From: Gamarada debralockiae
Lineage: Eukaryota; Ascomycota; Leotiomycetes; Helotiales; Hyphodiscaceae
Direction of reading: 5' to 3'
DNA length: 64,000 bases
NCBI GenBank assembly: GCA_002803225.1
Contig: NXFV01002030.1
Span: 31,366-95,365 of the forward strand
The translations under genes were made by a program, and so were the position numbers. Below, piece after piece: positions 11,303 to 23,487 of the stretch (position 1 is its first letter; the number at the start of each line of letters is the position of its first letter). The notes beneath the pieces are model-generated. The model was not told where the DNA came from and made no database searches. It saw only the letters and a list, made by a program, of their open reading frames with translations.

Positions 11303-12869
11303 ATCCTCTTTGACGCGACTTCATTTGCTCACTCTTCTGGAACGATTGAAGGAAATGATATCCGTGGTAGATTAGGCTTGCAAAAACCCAACTTTTGAAT
11401 GGGTCAATCCGCATTGAGATGAGCAGGAGAATTGGTGTTTTTACGAAGATTACGTTACGTTGTATATGATTTGCACGGCAGCATTAATGATTTTTCATTT
11501 GTTCTCGCTAGGTGTCGGTGCGCACGCGATGGCTGGAAATACCTACATATGGCGAACAGCACACTCAGGAAGTTGGTGGGGACCTGAGACGGTTTATGTT
11601 GAATAGGTACCATTGTATACTTGCTCCGTTGGAATAGGCGGGGTTGCTGGATACACCATGGAGTGGGCAAAGCGGTATCAGATTCTGCGGCGTTTTCGTG
11701 GAGGACGCGTTCATTCGTGTTGACGCGCTTGGCTTAGTTTTATGGCTCAACAACCAATCAAATAATTCAAATCATTGGCCCAAGATATAATCAGATGAGG
11801 CTACCATTTGGTCTGCATCGTATTTACCTTTCTTTTTATTTTAATTTTATCCGTCTTGCTCACCTCAGGCCTTTGTCACAGCTTCAATTAACATTTTTCA
11901 ACTTGGCCCGGATACATGCCCCGGCCGCTCTCCATGTTAGTGACTCTCAGCCCTGTCGGGCGCCATTTAACTTTCCAATTCAAAACGCCAAAAACTGGCG
12001 ATCCATATTCCCGTTTTGGCCCGCTCCGAAGAAGAAATTCAAGTTTGACTGAGCTCAAGTGTGCCCCTCGATTCTGCAACGATTTTGTACACTCACCGTG
12101 GCCTGCTGCTTCGGAGCTTCGCATCGTCTATTTGCGGTAATACACTATTACACATGCAGGACGAAAGATAAAAGTTTTGCAATTGTTCACATGCTGAACA
12201 TATACCCCGCAAGCCAATACGGTTCTCTCAAGTGAGACATTAGACGTCTTCAGAGGGTGTTCTGCCATGCTGAGTAATGAATATTGGCATTTTTGGCTTG
12301 GATTCCAGAGCCCATTTCTGTTAGTAAAACATCCAGCCGAGGCTGGCGTTATGTTTTAGATGTTTCAACCTCACCTCTATCTTCTTTCTTGGCTCTCTCC
12401 CCGCTTTTAGTCAGTCCATTGCCTTTGTCTGCCGTTTTTTTTCGGTTGAAGAGCCTATGAACGCACTTTGCGCCCCATAACCGGTTCCCAATTCATACAG
12501 AACTCGCGAAACGATTTGTTTCCGCCGGGCTAACACAACCCTCCGAGTTCCCATCACTGACCACCTCGGACGGACTTCCAATTGCAGAGTCGGGGATTAA
12601 ATCCCGCTCTGCCCGTCTACGGTATATGACCTGCGCATTTCACTTGACGAGTCTTTCTGGGCCTTGCTCGAGTTTCGCTGCCAATCTCACTTGGGCCGAA
12701 ATTTTATATCATCCTCCATCGATTATTCTTCCTCTCATCCGTCGCTACCTAGTTTTATCTGTATCTTGTATTTCGTGCTGCTGGCCACTCGATCCCCCCT
12801 TTCTATCAACTTTCAATCGACGAAGTCGTCATCACCGATACCATCTCAATACACGGACTATTTGGAAAG
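11303..12869. other. Intergenic, P450 promoter
   Basis: About 1.57 kb between the WHI5/NRM1-like stop and the P450 start. The last 300 bases are pyrimidine-rich and look like a fungal promoter/leader. A 13-bp GGGATTTAATCCC-like palindrome lies at about 12590-12603, and two CCTCGG-type hexamers lie at 12337-12342 and 12562-12567. No gene is supported; short frames here lack motifs. Confidence 0.6.
12337..12567 (+). promoter_or_regulatory. Possible fatty-acid/alkane response sites (CCTCGG/CCGAGG)
   Basis: CCGAGG at 12337-12342 and CCTCGG at 12562-12567 lie about 530 and 305 bases before the start codon of a P450 of the alkane/fatty-acid hydroxylase type. CCTCGG is the published core for the FarA/FarB/CTF1 regulators of fatty-acid use in filamentous ascomycetes. 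Hexamers of this kind arise by chance about once per 2 kb (both strands), so the support is only positional. Confidence 0.3.
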
Positions 12870-14570
12870 ATGGAGCTTCCTGTCGCTGTTGTAGCTCTTG
12901 GTTGGGCTCTCGTTGCCTACGTCATTTACTTCTTCGTATCCCTCTTTGTAACGTCCCGTCGACGTGCTGCGAAGGCACGAGAGCTCAAATGTGAAGAACC
13001 ACCATTCCAGACGAATAAATATCCATTTGGGATTGACAATCTGATGCGAGCGTTGGCGGCCGACAAGGTAAAACAGTTTCCGCCGGACATGATCCAGCGC
13101 ACCATCGACGTTGGTGCCATCACCTACAAGTACCAAGTCCTTGGAGCCACGAACATCACAACCTCGGACGAGAAAAACGTCCAGGCTATCTTGGCCACGC
13201 AATTTGCGGATTTCGGTGAGTGTTCTTCATCTCCAGCATTACAGAGCGGCTTTTCTGATGACGATATAGATCTGGGCCCAGTCAGACGTGGGAATTTCTT
13301 TCCCCTGCTAGGAAATGGTATCTTCTCCCAAGATGGAAAGCCCTGGGAACACTCCCGAGCGATGATGCGTCCCCAGTTCGCAAGAGATCAAGTCAGTGAT
13401 CTTGATCTGGAGGAACGCCATGTCCAAAACATGATGCGATCGCTTGACCTCTCTATGCAGTCAAACAAGTGGACCGGACAAGTTGATCTCCAAGTCCTTT
13501 TCTTCCGCCTCACGCTCGATTCCGCCACGGAGTTCCTCTTTGGGCAGTCCGTCGACAGCCAAGTCAGACTCTTACCAGGTTACAAGACCACCGAACTAGA
13601 CAAACAGGCCGAAGATTTCGCAACAGCATTTGACAGAGGCCAGATGGGTCTTGCCACACGGGCGCGATACATGACTAAATATTGGCTTCATAACACCAAA
13701 GAATTCCGGGACTCTTGCAAGGTCTGTCACAAGTTCATTGACCAGTTCGTGCACCTCGCCTTATCGAAAGAACTGCGTGAGAAGGAACTCGAGAAGGGAG
13801 TGACAGGTGCTAAGGAGAAATACATCTTCCTTGAAGCCTTGGCTGCTCAAACCCAGGATCCTATCGAGCTCCGCTCCCAACTCCTCCACATCCTCCTCGC
13901 TGGCCGTGATACGACTGCATCTCTTCTTGGCTGGTTGTTCTTCTGCCTCGCCCGTGACCCAGCGAGATTCAAGAAGCTGCGTGATACCATCATCGAGGAG
14001 TTTGGTACCTACGAGCAGCCGTCCGAAATCACATTCTCGAAGCTCAAGGGCTGCCAATATCTTATGTACTGCAATAATGAAGCGCTCCGTCTCTACCCAG
14101 TCGTCCCAGTCAACGGCAGATACGCAAACAAGGACACAACTCTCCCCCGCGGAGGTGGGAAGGATGGAAAGTCACCGATCTTCGTTCCAAAGGGAACGTC
14201 TTGTGACTATAGCGTACACGTTATGCATCGTCGTAAAGATATCTGGGGTCCCGATGCGGATGATTTCAAGCCGGAGAGATGGGAGAACCGAAAGGTTGGG
14301 TGGGAGTTTTTGCCGGTAAGAATTAAACCAAGTCTAAGTTTATATGTTGACAGAATGGATAACTGACGGACCATGATGCAGTTTAACGGAGGACCACGGA
14401 TCTGCATCGGGCAGCAATTTGCTCTTACAGAGGCGAGCTACGTGACAGTAAGACTTCTGCAACGATTTGACAAGATGGAGAATTTAGAAACAGATCCAGT
14501 TGTGAGACACAACTTGACATTGACAAACTGCAGTGGAAATGGTGTCAAAGTCAGATTGCATGCTGCATGA
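12870..14570 (+). CDS. Cytochrome P450, CYP52-type n-alkane/fatty-acid hydroxylase
   Basis: Exons 12870-13215, 13270-14315 and 14382-14570, 526 residues, the usual CYP52 length. An N-terminal membrane anchor (residues 1-30, VAVVALGWALVAYVIYFFV) is followed by a basic stretch, then NKYPFGIDNL. Other landmarks are RRGNFFPLLGNGIFSQDGKPWEHSRAMMRPQF (substrate-site region), the I-helix AGRDTTA near residue 325, the K-helix EALRLYP and the heme loop FNGGPRICIG at residues 465-474 with the Cys ligand. The enzyme would sit in the ER and hydroxylate the terminal carbon of alkanes or fatty acids, taking electrons from a P450 reductase. The first intron is 54 nt with no in-frame stop, so read-through would only insert 18 residues. 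The second intron must be removed to reach the heme loop. The exact CYP subfamily is not determined. Confidence 0.93.
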
Positions 14571-15492
14571 TCTTCGAAATAAGGGAATGGGATTCAAAGA
14601 AGGCTAGGCGTCGGTTGATCTGACTGGGAATGGGTCTGCTTGCTGTAATTGAGTCGCAAGATACTTTACGTGGGATTGTAAAACAATTCAACTCAGCGAC
14701 TTCCTTCTGTTCTAAATATATATCGTTTGAGGTAGTTTCTTTTTCCAAGTCTTCTGGTTGAATTACTCGAGAAAACATTAAGGTGAAGTTAAGAATTTAC
14801 GAAACTTGCTGGAAATGGGAGTGGGGTGTCTTGATCTTTTGAAAACATCGGAGACATTTCTGACCTGTTGTACCGATATCTCAGACAAAAGAAAGACAGC
14901 AACTAACAGCATGGATCACAAGTGGACCTATTCATCAGTGTTCAGTCTTGGCAGTGACTCGTGGAAATAAGCTTTTGGGGGAATGCATCATTCTGCTATC
15001 AGTCGAGATGTGGTGTTCGATTTTACATACAGGGTAGCATTGGTGATTAACACAGCAGAGAATGATAGGAGGTAGCACCATAACGGAGGCGGATTCATCA
15101 TCGTAGGGTAGGACTGCGCTGCCCTTTCTTGTGATCACCATCACCCCGCCGATCCCCACAGAAATCCCCCCTCTAAATAGAAATGCCAAGGTACCCATGT
15201 CCTAGGATCATTAAATCTAGAGCAAACTGCAAAGCAAGAGGATGTCATCGTAGAAATAATTATATATCTTATCAGATCCATCAATGATATCGGCATCAAG
15301 AATATCCGAGGCTCTCTGCCGCTTCTCTCTATCCCCCATGTTTAACCTTTTTGACGTCTCAAAAGGTTTCTATTTCCATCCTCCTTGAATCATCCCACGC
15401 AGGAGAGATAAGCTTCACATTTGCTGCGCGGTGAGGCTCCAATCTCGCGGACTTCCCCTTTTATATATCCTATCCTCCTTCGATTGACCTCA
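14571..15492. other. Intergenic, no gene seen
   Basis: About 920 bases from the P450 stop to the next start. It holds the P450 3' UTR and the promoter of the following gene, whose last 150 bases are pyrimidine-rich. Short open frames here lack motifs or codon structure. Confidence 0.55.
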
Positions 15493-16482
15493 ATGACAAC
15501 TCCAATCCAAACCGACCCCGTCAAACGTCCCTCCTCTGCTGGGAAATCAAGCCCAATCAAACGCCCCTGCCTTTCTCCCCGAACCTCCTCCCCTCCCCCC
15601 AAGAACCCAATGCCCAGCATCTCTTCAATCATCCACCTCTCCGAAGATGCCGTCTGGTCGCTGCGCAAAGAAGACTTGAGATCCTACTTCCTGGCTTTGC
15701 AGCAATACGCCCTGAATCCGCACCCCTTAAACACAACCTCCTCTATCAACACCACTCACACCGCGCCCTCTATCCCCGCCGACCTACCTCCGCTACTGCG
15801 ACTTCCCCTGGAGATCAGGAGACAGATATACGCCCATTGTCTCAATCCCCCCTCGAGCTTACCAATCCGCGGTCCCCATCCCCGACAACTACAAACCCAC
15901 ATCCTCCTCACCCAATCCTTTCCTCCCTCCCTCCTTCTCCTAAACCGTCAAATCCGCCTCGAAGCCCTCCCCCTCCTCTACGGCTCCCCCACCCAAACCG
16001 TTTCCATAAAAATAGACTACAACGTCTGGATTCATAAGACTCGGCGCTCCGATCTAGTCCTCTCCTCCGCTCTCACCTCGAGCATAAAACACATCCATCT
16101 CAGCATCCACCTCGGTTCCGAGAAACGCCTAAATAAGCCGAAGGAAGAGGATGCTGATGCGCGGATCACGGAGGTTAAGAAGGGGGTAAAGAAATTGCGG
16201 AAATGGTTGGCAGGTGCGGATGTCCACAGCTTGAGGGTGAGTTGGCAGGAACCGCCGCAGACTTTTACGTGGGAGCAGAAGAGGGAGGTGCTTGATGGGT
16301 TGAGGGGACTGAGGGCGGAGAGGGTGGAGAAGGGGGAGATTAATTGGGGGTTGAATTGGAACAAGGGACGACGGTATCGGTTTGAGGTTGATTATCTCAA
16401 AGAATTAGAGAGGGATAGGCAGGGTGTTGATGGTGGTGGTGGCAGTTCGGAGAGTTTGGTGTTGTCGGGCAGTGGTAAGTAG
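15493..16482 (+). CDS. Hypothetical protein with fungal LPLEIRRQIY motif
   Basis: Single exon of 329 residues from the ATG at 15493 (MTTPIQTDPVKRPSS). An in-frame upstream ATG at 15421 would add 24 residues; the internal start is preferred because it follows a typical pyrimidine-rich leader. After a Pro/Ser-rich N-terminus the protein has LPPLLRLPLEIRRQIYAHCL, the short F-box-like opening common in fungal hypothetical proteins. It continues with LLLLNRQIRLEALPLLYGSPTQTVSIKIDYN, which also fits that class: a bundle then a beta-strand-rich domain with no known catalytic role. The C-terminus carries an acidic/basic helix and a short Gly/Ser tail. The biological role is unknown. Confidence 0.75.
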   Translation: MTTPIQTDPVKRPSSAGKSSPIKRPCLSPRTSSPPPKNPMPSISSIIHLSEDAVWSLRKEDLRSYFLALQQYALNPHPLNTTSSINTTHTAPSIPADLPPLLRLPLEIRRQIYAHCLNPPSSLPIRGPHPRQLQTHILLTQSFPPSLLLLNRQIRLEALPLLYGSPTQTVSIKIDYNVWIHKTRRSDLVLSSALTSSIKHIHLSIHLGSEKRLNKPKEEDADARITEVKKGVKKLRKWLAGADVHSLRVSWQEPPQTFTWEQKREVLDGLRGLRAERVEKGEINWGLNWNKGRRYRFEVDYLKELERDRQGVDGGGGSSESLVLSGSGK

Positions 16483-16638
16483 GTGAGTGGATTTATGATT
16501 GGGATTTGAGGTTGTATTATTTTCCTGACTTTACAATTTATAGACACATGAATGGACATGAGAAATGGAAGTAAAGAACCAGAATCCAACGCCGCGCTAT
16601 GATGATAAACATTCATTTCCATCCAGTCATCCTTCCGA

Positions 16639-19600
16639 CTAGAATTGGAGTAGTTTCTGACTGCTCTTCCCATCTCCCCTCTGCGTCGAGAACGAGCAGT
16701 ATTTATCCTTGATCGCCACCACCTCATATGTACCCTCCTGTGACGACTGAATCGTCTTGCTGTATTCTTGAGACACATCATGCCTGGTCTCCAATACCTG
16801 CGACTTCTGCCCTCTCTTGGCGTTTGTACTTCTCGTGTATGTGAATTCGAAAGGCGGAGTTCCCCAGAACTCGAACAAGATCTCCGCTTCTCCTCCCTCG
16901 TGGATGTCGACCTCAACCTCTCTCCCCTTGCTGATCTTGACGCTCGGCATCTCGTGGATGATCTTGGTGATCTCGGTCCGTGCCTTACACTCACTAGCTT
17001 TGTCTGCGATAGATGTGATGGTGAATGTTCCGGGCTTCTCGGCGATACGTTTGAAATTGGTGGTCGGCGATTTCGCTTTTCTCTGCACGCCTTCGAAGGT
17101 GTAGAAGATTTCAAAAGGTGCTGTTCCAGAAAGAGTGTATGATATCCGCTCTCCGACGCAGTAGTCTGCCCGTGACTCGAGCGGATATATCGTAGGCACG
17201 TCGTAGACTTGGACTTGAACATGCGGTGCGCCATATTCCGTCTTTTGCTGGCAGCCGTGCGAGTCACGAACTTTGCGTACGCTGACTTGATGAGCTCCCA
17301 GATAGAGGGCGCTGTGGGGGATCCGGAAATCGTAATGATTCGAGTCGATATGAGGAATCTTTACCGTCTCTGGTCGAGAGCTGCTTTGATGCTTGATATC
17401 AATTTCAAGATAGAATGGAGCTATACCCTCCAGTCTGATGGGAATGATCTCGTCGCCAGATAATTCCTCTTTGCAATACCTATACGACTGGCCTGGTTTG
17501 ATGAAATGTGCCGACGGTTTTCGATTGACCTTTTGCTCAAGAACGAGGGGTGTGAACTTCTTGGAATCGTGCTCATAGAGGCCGTCAGAAAGCTCCGAGA
17601 ACCTATATTCATATGATCCAGGCTTCGTCGTGTCCATAGGTATGGTAGCAACGCCGAGTGCCGCATCAAATTCTTTATTACTGATCGCGCCAGAGCCATG
17701 ATCTGGCTTGTGACGAACCTGGTACTTGACATGATACGGTGATGAGCCTTCCAAAAACGTTAGTATGAGGAACTTCGCAGAGAACTACACCGGCTTACCG
17801 ATGAGGTTGACTTCTACGGCATCAATATCACCCTCGCAGACCTCACGTTTGACGAATTTCTGGCCCTCAGGAATAAGGACTGCAGTATCGGCAAACCTGA
17901 TCTGAGGTCTCGGGAGCCATTCTACCTCGAAAGTGGATGCAAGGGGATCAACAGTCCCCGGGCATTTGTCATCGGAAACCTCCAAAATCTGATATATGCC
18001 ATCCTGATCTACCTTAATGAAATCGTTGGTAGACCTCATTTTCTTTTCGTTGATTTTGCCAGAAGCATCGTTCATATTACGATACTTGATGGTCCATGGA
18101 CCTCGACCAGTAAGTCGTAGCGGCAGACCAATCTCTCTGCCCGCAATGTCTGTCGTCTTATACTTGCCTTCCAGGTGACCAAACGATGCTTTTGGTCTCT
18201 GATGTCGGACAGTAAACTTTACTTCGTCGTTCAGGAATATCTTGCAGCCGGTCTTGTCCTTCACACTTGCAAGAGCAAGAGAATATTCACCACCACTGAA
18301 CAAGGCAGCCGTCTTGATCTTGAAGTCATGGGATTCGATACCCTCGACCTTCTCCCGTTTCCTTTTGCCATCATGAACGAGCTCGTACTCTAAGGTAAAC
18401 GGGGTTTCTCCCGTCATCTGAACATTCATCTCCACTGGCTCTTCGATACAGGCGTCTATGTGGTTAGAATGACTTGTCAGCCAAGCTGAAGCGGGAGGTT
18501 TCACATCTTGCTCCAGGGCCAGGTCCTTGGCCTTTAGTTGATGGCCTTTATATACCGCATCATCCACCGACGTAAAGCGGTATTTGAAATGTCCAGCTTC
18601 TCTTGGCTTGAGTTCCAATTGATGTCGTAGGCCAGGAACCCTGACACTCTCCGAACGAGTGCCGGCTTGGGTCACAATATCGTATCTCACCACGAATGGA
18701 GGTGTTCCAATCAGATCGAGGTCCACGAGCAGGCCAATGGAGCTTCCTGCACATTTATCGTTGATGTTCTCCGCACTTATCGACAGCTGAGGCTCAGGTG
18801 GGTTGAGGAGCAAGCAAGATGCCGGCTCCTTAACTTCACCCTCGCAATATTGGCTTTTCACGCTGATGAGGGTGTAGAGGCCAGCTTGACCAATGACCGG
18901 CTTGTCCTGAGCAGTCTTCGCAAAATATTCCTCGATGACGGCCTCATTTCCATGATCGCCGCTCGCAGTCAAACTCTCTAAAGGAGAGAACTTCCAAGTC
19001 AGGGTATGAGAAGTGCGGTCCGAGGTTCGCCCAGGATACCTGTATTCGATAGGCAATTGACCCGTCTTGCCATTTGCGACCATCAAGGGGTTTCGAGAAT
19101 CACAACCTGACAATGTTGCTAGTGGTCTTTCATTGACCTTGAAGCTGTGCTCCAAGTGCCGGCCCTTGGGATAGAGGTGCTCTCCATCTTCTCCTCTGGC
19201 CGAAAAGTTGGCAATATTGCCCGTTGCATCGTGAATTTCGTCAATTGAGTACATCCATTTCCCTCCATGCGTCATGGATTCGTTGAGCGGAACCTTGATT
19301 CGATGTGTTCGAGCCCAAGAGAAATCTTGGCTACCAGCGACCACAAGGGTTGGGTTACGAGCGGAACCAAGAAGGGGTGAAACGAAGTTTTCTGGCTGAA
19401 TGCTCTGAAAGTGGTGAGTGCTTTGATCAGTGTTGGCGGTACGAGTGTAGACGATTTTCAAAGGTGGTGTTCCTTCAATATCCATGGTCAAATCAGAAAG
19501 ATCTCCAACACATTTGTCAGTACCCGTGGCCGTGACCTCGACCTTTGGACAGCGAACGACGAGAGTATCGGACATCCTGCGCTGGACCTCTAATTTGGAC

Positions 19601-20537
19601 TCATCGATAACTTTGTGTAGTCTATACACGCCTGGCTTCTTGACAGTATAATGTGCAAGGGCAATCGTGCCCTCCTTATCCTCGAATGTGCCTTTCCTTT
19701 CTCTATTTGAAAGAACAATGGTCTCGTTTGAATTTGTGTCAAAGTCGAATCGAAGCAGCTCCACATGGGACGGCATTGTCTGATTGTACCGAATGGGGAT
19801 ACTAACAGAAGGATGGCTGCTATCGATACAGAATGGTAAACCATCTGGGTTCATTACTGCGGAACTTGAGGTGTGTCAATAGGAGAACTCCAGGGGGGTG
19901 GGTGTACATACCCCTCCGGCAAAATGTTGATAATTTGCTTTCCCATTATGAGAGATGAATTGTGCAAAATACGCGCAGGCCGAACACTGTTCTCGGAAAT
20001 GGACAACTCCTTGTCGAATAGGGTCTTCATGAGTAGGAGAAGCCATCCTTCAATTGGGAGCTATCATCTGGTCAGTGGCTTATCCAATGATCAGTATAAC
20101 GACTGACTCACTGGTACTCTAAACATCAACATGCCGTTCAACCCAGCATGCGCCAATAGGGCAAAATGAGACGTGGTCTCGGACCATTCTAGCCACGGTA
20201 TTCGCAGTTGAGGTACCCCATACAAGAAGATTGCATGTATAACAGTCCACTTGAGGAACAGCCCAAAAGATGTGGTATCTTCCTCCATGAGCTTCCACCA
20301 ATCATATAGACACCATACCAACAGCAGACCATACGCTGCGACAGTGTACATGCGCTGGCTGGGAGCATCGATGAGGTTGACGGGGATGATCGGCGCATGC
20401 GATGTAGTTGTTGATGAGCTCCCAGGAAGGTCTGGCAATGGTGATTTGGATTTTATATCATCTTGAGATTTGGGGCTCTTCCGTCCGCTTCCTGGTGTCG
20501 AAGGCCATGAAGACCGCAGACGTGGAGTCCCGTTCAT
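16639..20537 (-). CDS. POM152: Nuclear pore membrane glycoprotein POM152
   Basis: Exons 20112-20537, 19912-20060, 17799-19864 and 16639-17747, with phase preserved throughout; 1249 residues, close to the family's length. The N-terminus is Ser/Pro-rich, then hydrophobic segments ([16 protein letters not shown] and following) anchor it in the pore membrane. The segment [32 protein letters not shown], restored by splicing exon 2 to 3, is the family hallmark. The long lumenal part consists of repeated beta-sandwich units, each with a motif like [41 protein letters not shown] and [11 protein letters not shown]. This fits the chain of Ig-like domains in yeast Pom152. The protein forms the lumenal ring of the nuclear pore. 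It is convergent with the gene ending at 16482. Confidence 0.95.
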
Positions 20538-21252
20538 GGCATAATCTGGTGTTCACTCGAGGTCCTTTGGACGCTCCGTAAGGCGCTGCTCGTACTCCCT
20601 CAGTCCTTTTCGAATATTATCTGGTGAAGGGTGTGCTTTTGAAAGCGCTAGGCCTTTGCTTATGTTCGAGGTGTCGTAGATCGGTTCGAGGTCGGGAAAA
20701 TTTGAAGATTGGAGGTTGTTGATATTTGTCGGCTGGATGCGCGCCTGGCAGACGCGACTCTTTCATCCAGAATTTCGGTCAGTCGTTTAACTACGGATGT
20801 CTACGGCGACCCTTTATATCTCTACCGGACAAAATTATAGATGCACGGACCACAAGCGAACATGCGTGCAGGTTAGGAAACAACTGAATGACTGAACGAA
20901 TCCTAATGTCTCCTTAGAATCCAACACAAATACAGTCTACAAGATGTGACTTTGTAAAACATGATTTCCAACCACGGTCTTCTTTCACCGCGAACTCTTT
21001 CATGAGGCATTCTACCACCATCTGTTGGTTTAATAACGTGTACCTGCCCCTTCCACAGCTCTTTCCGGCTTCTCCTTTTAGTTCGTTCACTCATTATCAG
21101 TCAGTTTCCTCTTTTAAAGCATCACTTCATCTGAGGTGTTGATTGCTTATCAGCGAGTCAATGAAATCTAAGTAATTTCTGCTACTCGAAGAGTGAGAAA
21201 GGTGCCTGAACTTATTCTTGGGATTTCAGATTTCCCTCAACAACGTCTCACC
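20538..21252. other. Divergent promoter, POM152 and UCH gene
   Basis: About 715 bases shared by two genes that read away from each other. There are no large open frames with recognisable content. The last 130 bases before 21253 are pyrimidine-rich. Confidence 0.6.
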
Positions 21253-23099
21253 ATGGATCCTTCTTCTTCTTCAAAACTGTCGATTCTGAGCTCTGATGGC
21301 CAGAGAAGATCTACAAGACTACAGGCTACTCCTGCTACTCACCGCGATAGTCTCGATGCCTCCTCAAGAAGCACTCCTGCGGAGAGATCTTCGGGAAGCA
21401 CACCAGCTATACTGTCTTCGAGGAGCTCGCCAGAGCTGAGACCAACTACTCCTCATGAGAGTGCAGTCCACGAGGAAGAGGATGCTTCTCCCAGCAAGAG
21501 GACTGGTCTGAGACGCAAGCGCGAAGCGCCAAAGGAACCTTCCCCAGATCCGATGGAGGCAGCGATGAAGCCTCTGACAGACGAAGAGCGCCGAAGCTGG
21601 CCGGGATGGGTTGAGTTGGAATCAGATCCTGTAAGTAATGAATATTGTGCTTGGTTAGCTGTTTACGTTTCTTTTCAATCTTGACAGAAAGGGACTAATC
21701 GAAATGATTTAGGCAATGTTCAATTTTATTCTGCGGGAGTATGGCGTCAAAGATGTCAAGGTTCAGGAGGTTTTCACTCTTGATGACGACATGCTGAATT
21801 CGCTTCCGTACGGCTCTTAGACTCCTCTACCGGATTCTTACTAACTTCTGTTAAGGAAGCCAGTCTACGGGTTGATATTCCTCTTCAAATACTGGGATGA
21901 AGAAGACGAAGAAGCAGAGGAACTCCCGAAATGTCCCAATCATGTGTGGTTTGCCAATCAAGTAAGTTCCTGCCCTCAATCATCAAAAAGGCTGACACCG
22001 ATGAGAGTTAGACAATCACAAATGCATGCGCCACTATTGCACTTCTCAATATAGTCATGAATGTCCCAAAGATAGATCTTGGCGAAAACCTCAGTGCCTT
22101 CAAAGCAGAAACAAAAAGGCTGAAACCAGCATATCGTGGGCAAACACTTGGCAAGAATGAGTTCATCCGCTACATTCACAACTCGTTTGCGAGGTAAGGC
22201 CGCTCCCTCAACCCCGACGTTGGAATTACTGTACAACGCGACTAATTGCATTGTTTCACAGGAGGATGGACATGCTCAACTCAGATTTAGCTCTCTCAAA
22301 CGAAGTCGACAAATGGAATCGAGCCAAGAACGTCAAAAAGAGAAAGGGTGCGACCCGCAAGAGCCAAACAAAGACCAAGAAGAAGAAAGATGAAGGAGAA
22401 CCCGGCTTCCACTTCATTGCATATGTTCCTATCAACGGTATCGCCTGGAGACTAGACGGAATGCAGCGCCAACCTGTCAACCTAGGTATGTTACTCCCCT
22501 CCCTCCCTGGAATGACCTTGCTGATCTTAGAAGGTGAATCCGGCAAGAATTGGATAGCAGTAGCTCGCGAAAACATCAATCTACGAATCGCTCAGTATGA
22601 CCAAGAACTGCAGTTCAACGTCATGTCTCTCTGCCGAAGCCCACTTCGAACTATCCCAGAGAAGCTTGCAGAGAATATAAATTCGATATCAGCAGTCGAG
22701 AAGACCCTGACTGCCGCTCTGCCTGACTGGAAGCAATTCATCGAAATCGACGAAAGCAACCTACCACTACCCCACGAGCCAAACGAATCGTTCGCTCTAT
22801 CGAAAGAGCTGATCGCCAACTCATACGTCCCAGACTCGGTGCAGAGGAAGTTGAAAGCTTCCGCAACAAATCCAAGCGGACTTTTGGATCTTCGTCGAGA
22901 CCTGTTGACGGAACAGACCCAGCTGCAGACGTCGTATGTGGAGGAGGCTGCATTGATAGGACAGGAGAATGAGCAAGCTGCACGACGGAAAATCGATTAC
23001 ACGCCTGTCATCTACAACTCGATCAAGGAACTCGCTGAGCAAGGGGTTCTGAAGGAGATTGTGAGGGATTTGATTGACAGCGGGAAGATGAAGCAATGA
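21253..23099 (+). CDS. Ubiquitin carboxyl-terminal hydrolase, UCH37/BAP1 type (C12)
   Basis: Six exons: 21253-21630, 21713-21807, 21856-21961, 22012-22193, 22262-22485 and 22531-23099, 517 residues. A Ser/Arg-rich disordered N-terminus of about 110 residues precedes the catalytic domain, which begins at WPGWVELESDPAMFNFILREYGV. The catalytic residues fall exactly as in UCH enzymes. The oxyanion Gln is residue 193 and the nucleophile Cys is 199 (NQTITNACATIALLNI), His is 304 (GFHFIAYVPI) and Asp is 319. Between Cys and His lies a Lys-rich insert, as in BAP1/UCH37-like proteins. The C-terminal helix region (residues 390-517, including LRRDLLTEQTQLQT and RRKIDYTPVIYN) fits the UCH37-like tail that docks partner proteins. 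The enzyme trims ubiquitin from substrates, probably in the nucleus or at the proteasome. The ATG at 21193 is less likely since its extra 20 residues lack family character. Confidence 0.92.
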
Positions 23100-23487
23100 A
23101 TGATGCCCAAGTCTGCGAGATATCTCGACTGATGGCATCACAAGCACGTTTTGGCACGAGAAAGGAGACATGGAGCTTGAGGTTGCTCCGTCTTCCATAC
23201 AGCACATAATCCCGGCAAATGCTGTGCTTGGGCGAAATCCAAATGGACAGAAAGTAGCAGCGGGACCTAACGAATGATACCCCGATATATTCACATCATT
23301 TGAGATATAGCCAATTCTCAAGAAGGCCAAATGAGTTGGCTACAGCACTTACATGTATGATAAACAAATCAAAGAGCCTCTAAAAGTCCATTTTTCTCGT
23401 GGAAGTTGACGTTTTCGATTCGCCTAATTTTATGAGCGATTCAATAAATCCTAATTGTCCAAATGCAATGCAATGAATGATATCCTT
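23100..23487. other. Convergent 3' region
   Basis: About 390 bases between the stops of the UCH gene and the F-box gene. It is AT-rich, as expected for overlapping 3' UTR space. Nothing else is seen. Confidence 0.6.
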
